The notes under the pieces are model-generated. The model searched no databases, was not told where the DNA came from, and was given only the letters and a program-made list of their open reading frames with translations. Positions 63,011-64,000 of a DNA stretch of 64,000 bases are shown piece after piece. Within the stretch, counting starts at the first letter, position 1. Each line of letters begins with the position of its first letter. The translations under genes and the position numbers were made by a program. The stretch comes from Stercorarius parasiticus (taxonomy: Eukaryota > Chordata > Aves > Charadriiformes > Stercorariidae). The DNA is taken from NCBI GenBank assembly GCA_013396915.1, contig VWZL01002573.1, positions 1,279,109 to 1,343,108 of the forward strand, given 5' to 3'.

Positions 63011-63850
63011 TATCTGACACACCTGAGGGAAGTGATGCCATCCAGAGGGACCTGGACAGGCTCAAAAATGGTCCCATGTGAACTTCATGAGGTTCATGAA
63101 GGCCAAGTGTAGGGTCCTGCTCTTGGGTCAGGGCAACTCCTGGTATCAATACAGGCCGGGGGGATGAAAGGATTGAGAGCAGCCCTGCCAAGAAGGACTT
63201 GGGGTACTGATGGATGAAAAACTGGACATGTGCACTGGTAGCCCAGAAACTCCCCGCAGCCTGGGCTGCATCCCCAGCAGCGTGGGCAGCAGGGCCAGGG
63301 GGGATTCTGCCCCTCTGCTCCACTCGGGGGAGACCCCCCTGCAGTGCTGCCTCCAGCTCTGGGGCACCAACAGCAGAAGGACACGGAGCTGTTGGAGCGG
63401 GGCCAGAGGAGGCCCCGGAGATGCTGGGAGGGCTGGAGCCCCTCTGCTGGGAGGACAGGCTGAGAGAGTTGGGGGGGTTCAGCATGGAGAAGAGAAGGCT
63501 CCGGGGAGACCTTCCAGCCCCTTCCAGGCCCTCAAGGGGGGCAAAAGGAAAGATGGGAAGGACTTGTTAGCAGGGCCTGTTGCGATAGGACAAGGGGTAA
63601 TGGCTTTAAACTAAAATAGGGAAGATTCAGACTAGAGATAAAGAAGAAATTTTTTATGCTGAGGGTGGTGAGCCCCTGGCCCAGGTTGCCCAGAGAAGCT
63701 GTGGCTACCCCATCCCTGGAGGGGTTCAAGGCCAGGTTGGACGGGGCTCTGAGCAACCTGATCTAGTGGCAGGTGTCCCTGCTTATTGCAGGGGGGGGTG
63801 GATTAGATGGCCATTAAAAGGTCCCTTCCAACCCAAACTAATCGATGATA
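63011..63850 (+). mobile_element. CR1 LINE 3' end with decayed reverse-transcriptase tail, plus sense
   Basis: Begins in the C-terminal part of the CR1 reverse transcriptase: gatgccatccagagggacct encodes DAIQRDL, and a one-base frame change at about 63064 separates it from a second remnant (HVNFMRFMKAKC) of the 'W.HVNLMRFNKAKCKVLHLG' segment. It continues through the 3' untranslated blocks (ctgggctgcatccccagcag, gcggggccagaggaggcccc, ggctccggggagaccttcca, ctggaggggttcaaggccag) to gtcccttccaacccaaacta, with a degraded ATTCTATG-type tail at 63841-63850. The element is 5'-truncated and not mobile. Frames of up to 167 codons on either strand are by-products of its GC-rich sequence. It is the same variant as the 3.56 kb copy, in inverted orientation. 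Confidence 0.93.
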
Positions 63851-64000
63851 CAGAAAGATGTAGAGGGGAAAAAAGAAGAAGATGGAGCAGGAGGAAGCTG
63901 CACTTTGAAACTTCACTGTTGAATGTCTCTGAAAATGTTTAGGGAAAGCAAATGTGATTGAAGTCCTTCACGCTATATGTGAAAAGGATGATTAACACCA
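63851..64000. other. purine-rich unique DNA to window end
   Basis: A/G-rich stretch (gtagaggggaaaaaagaaga) after the CR1 tail. Nothing recognised. Confidence 0.5.

Noticed and set aside
62982..63485. 167-codon minus-strand open frame, proline- and serine-rich
   Set aside because: It is antisense to the CR1 LINE and results from its GC-rich sequence.
63210..63614. 118- and 134-codon plus-strand frames
   Set aside because: They lie in the 3' untranslated region of the CR1 copy, not in its reverse-transcriptase frame.
1..64000. tRNA, rRNA, small nuclear RNA, CRISPR arrays, prophage or operon structures
   Set aside because: Scanned by eye for conserved boxes and regular repeats; none found, and the sequence is vertebrate.

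Overview
This is vertebrate nuclear DNA, almost certainly from a bird. The base composition is AT-rich with small GC-rich islands, there is no operon-like or dense coding layout, and the clear interspersed repeats are CR1 LINE 3' ends of avian type. The GC-rich CR1 variant at both ends of the window is one I associate with Neoaves rather than chicken; that is recollection of the family, not a database match. A 106-base run of N inside a pentanucleotide repeat and a lone N at 35793 show that this is a draft assembly scaffold.

No complete protein-coding gene can be supported. Nearly all open frames are short (60-135 codons), overlap on both strands and show no recognisable domain. The longest, 180 codons at 47.1-47.6 kb, is not recognisable either. 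The window is best read as a gene desert or the inside of very large introns.

Layout. 0-16 kb: unique AT-rich DNA, a minus-sense CR1 at 3.56-3.97 kb, a CpG-richer patch at 5.4-5.7 kb, and four plus-strand segments bounded by good splice-site matches (3.3, 9.4, 11.1 and 15.9 kb). The best, 9403-9567, carries an ATG frame that runs exactly to a consensus donor. 16-25 kb: an old SINE/L3-type relic at 17.4 kb and two stretches that resemble vertebrate conserved non-coding elements (19.9 and 21.6 kb). 25-34 kb: a gapped TCCTC microsatellite, then unremarkable DNA. 34-36.3 kb: an AT-rich, repeat-free block with a perfect 16-bp homeodomain-like palindrome, then a GC-rich island whose minus strand has a polyadenylation signal. 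37-48 kb: a CR1 scrap, a compound microsatellite, a CTCF-like site and the 180-codon frame. 48-62 kb: a palindromic fold-back element at 51.9 kb, an AT-rich element-like block at 52.3 kb, an ancient CR1/L3 relic at 58.5 kb and a CpG-rich patch at 61.3-61.7 kb. 63-63.85 kb: the longest CR1 copy, plus sense, with a decayed reverse-transcriptase tail.

No tRNA, rRNA, CRISPR array or intact mobile element was seen, and no convincing new biological system. The items most worth checking are the 9.4 kb exon candidate, the 34-35 kb block, the 36.0-36.3 kb island and the fold-back element. Calls of conserved elements and exons are inferences from sequence texture and need alignment or RNA data.
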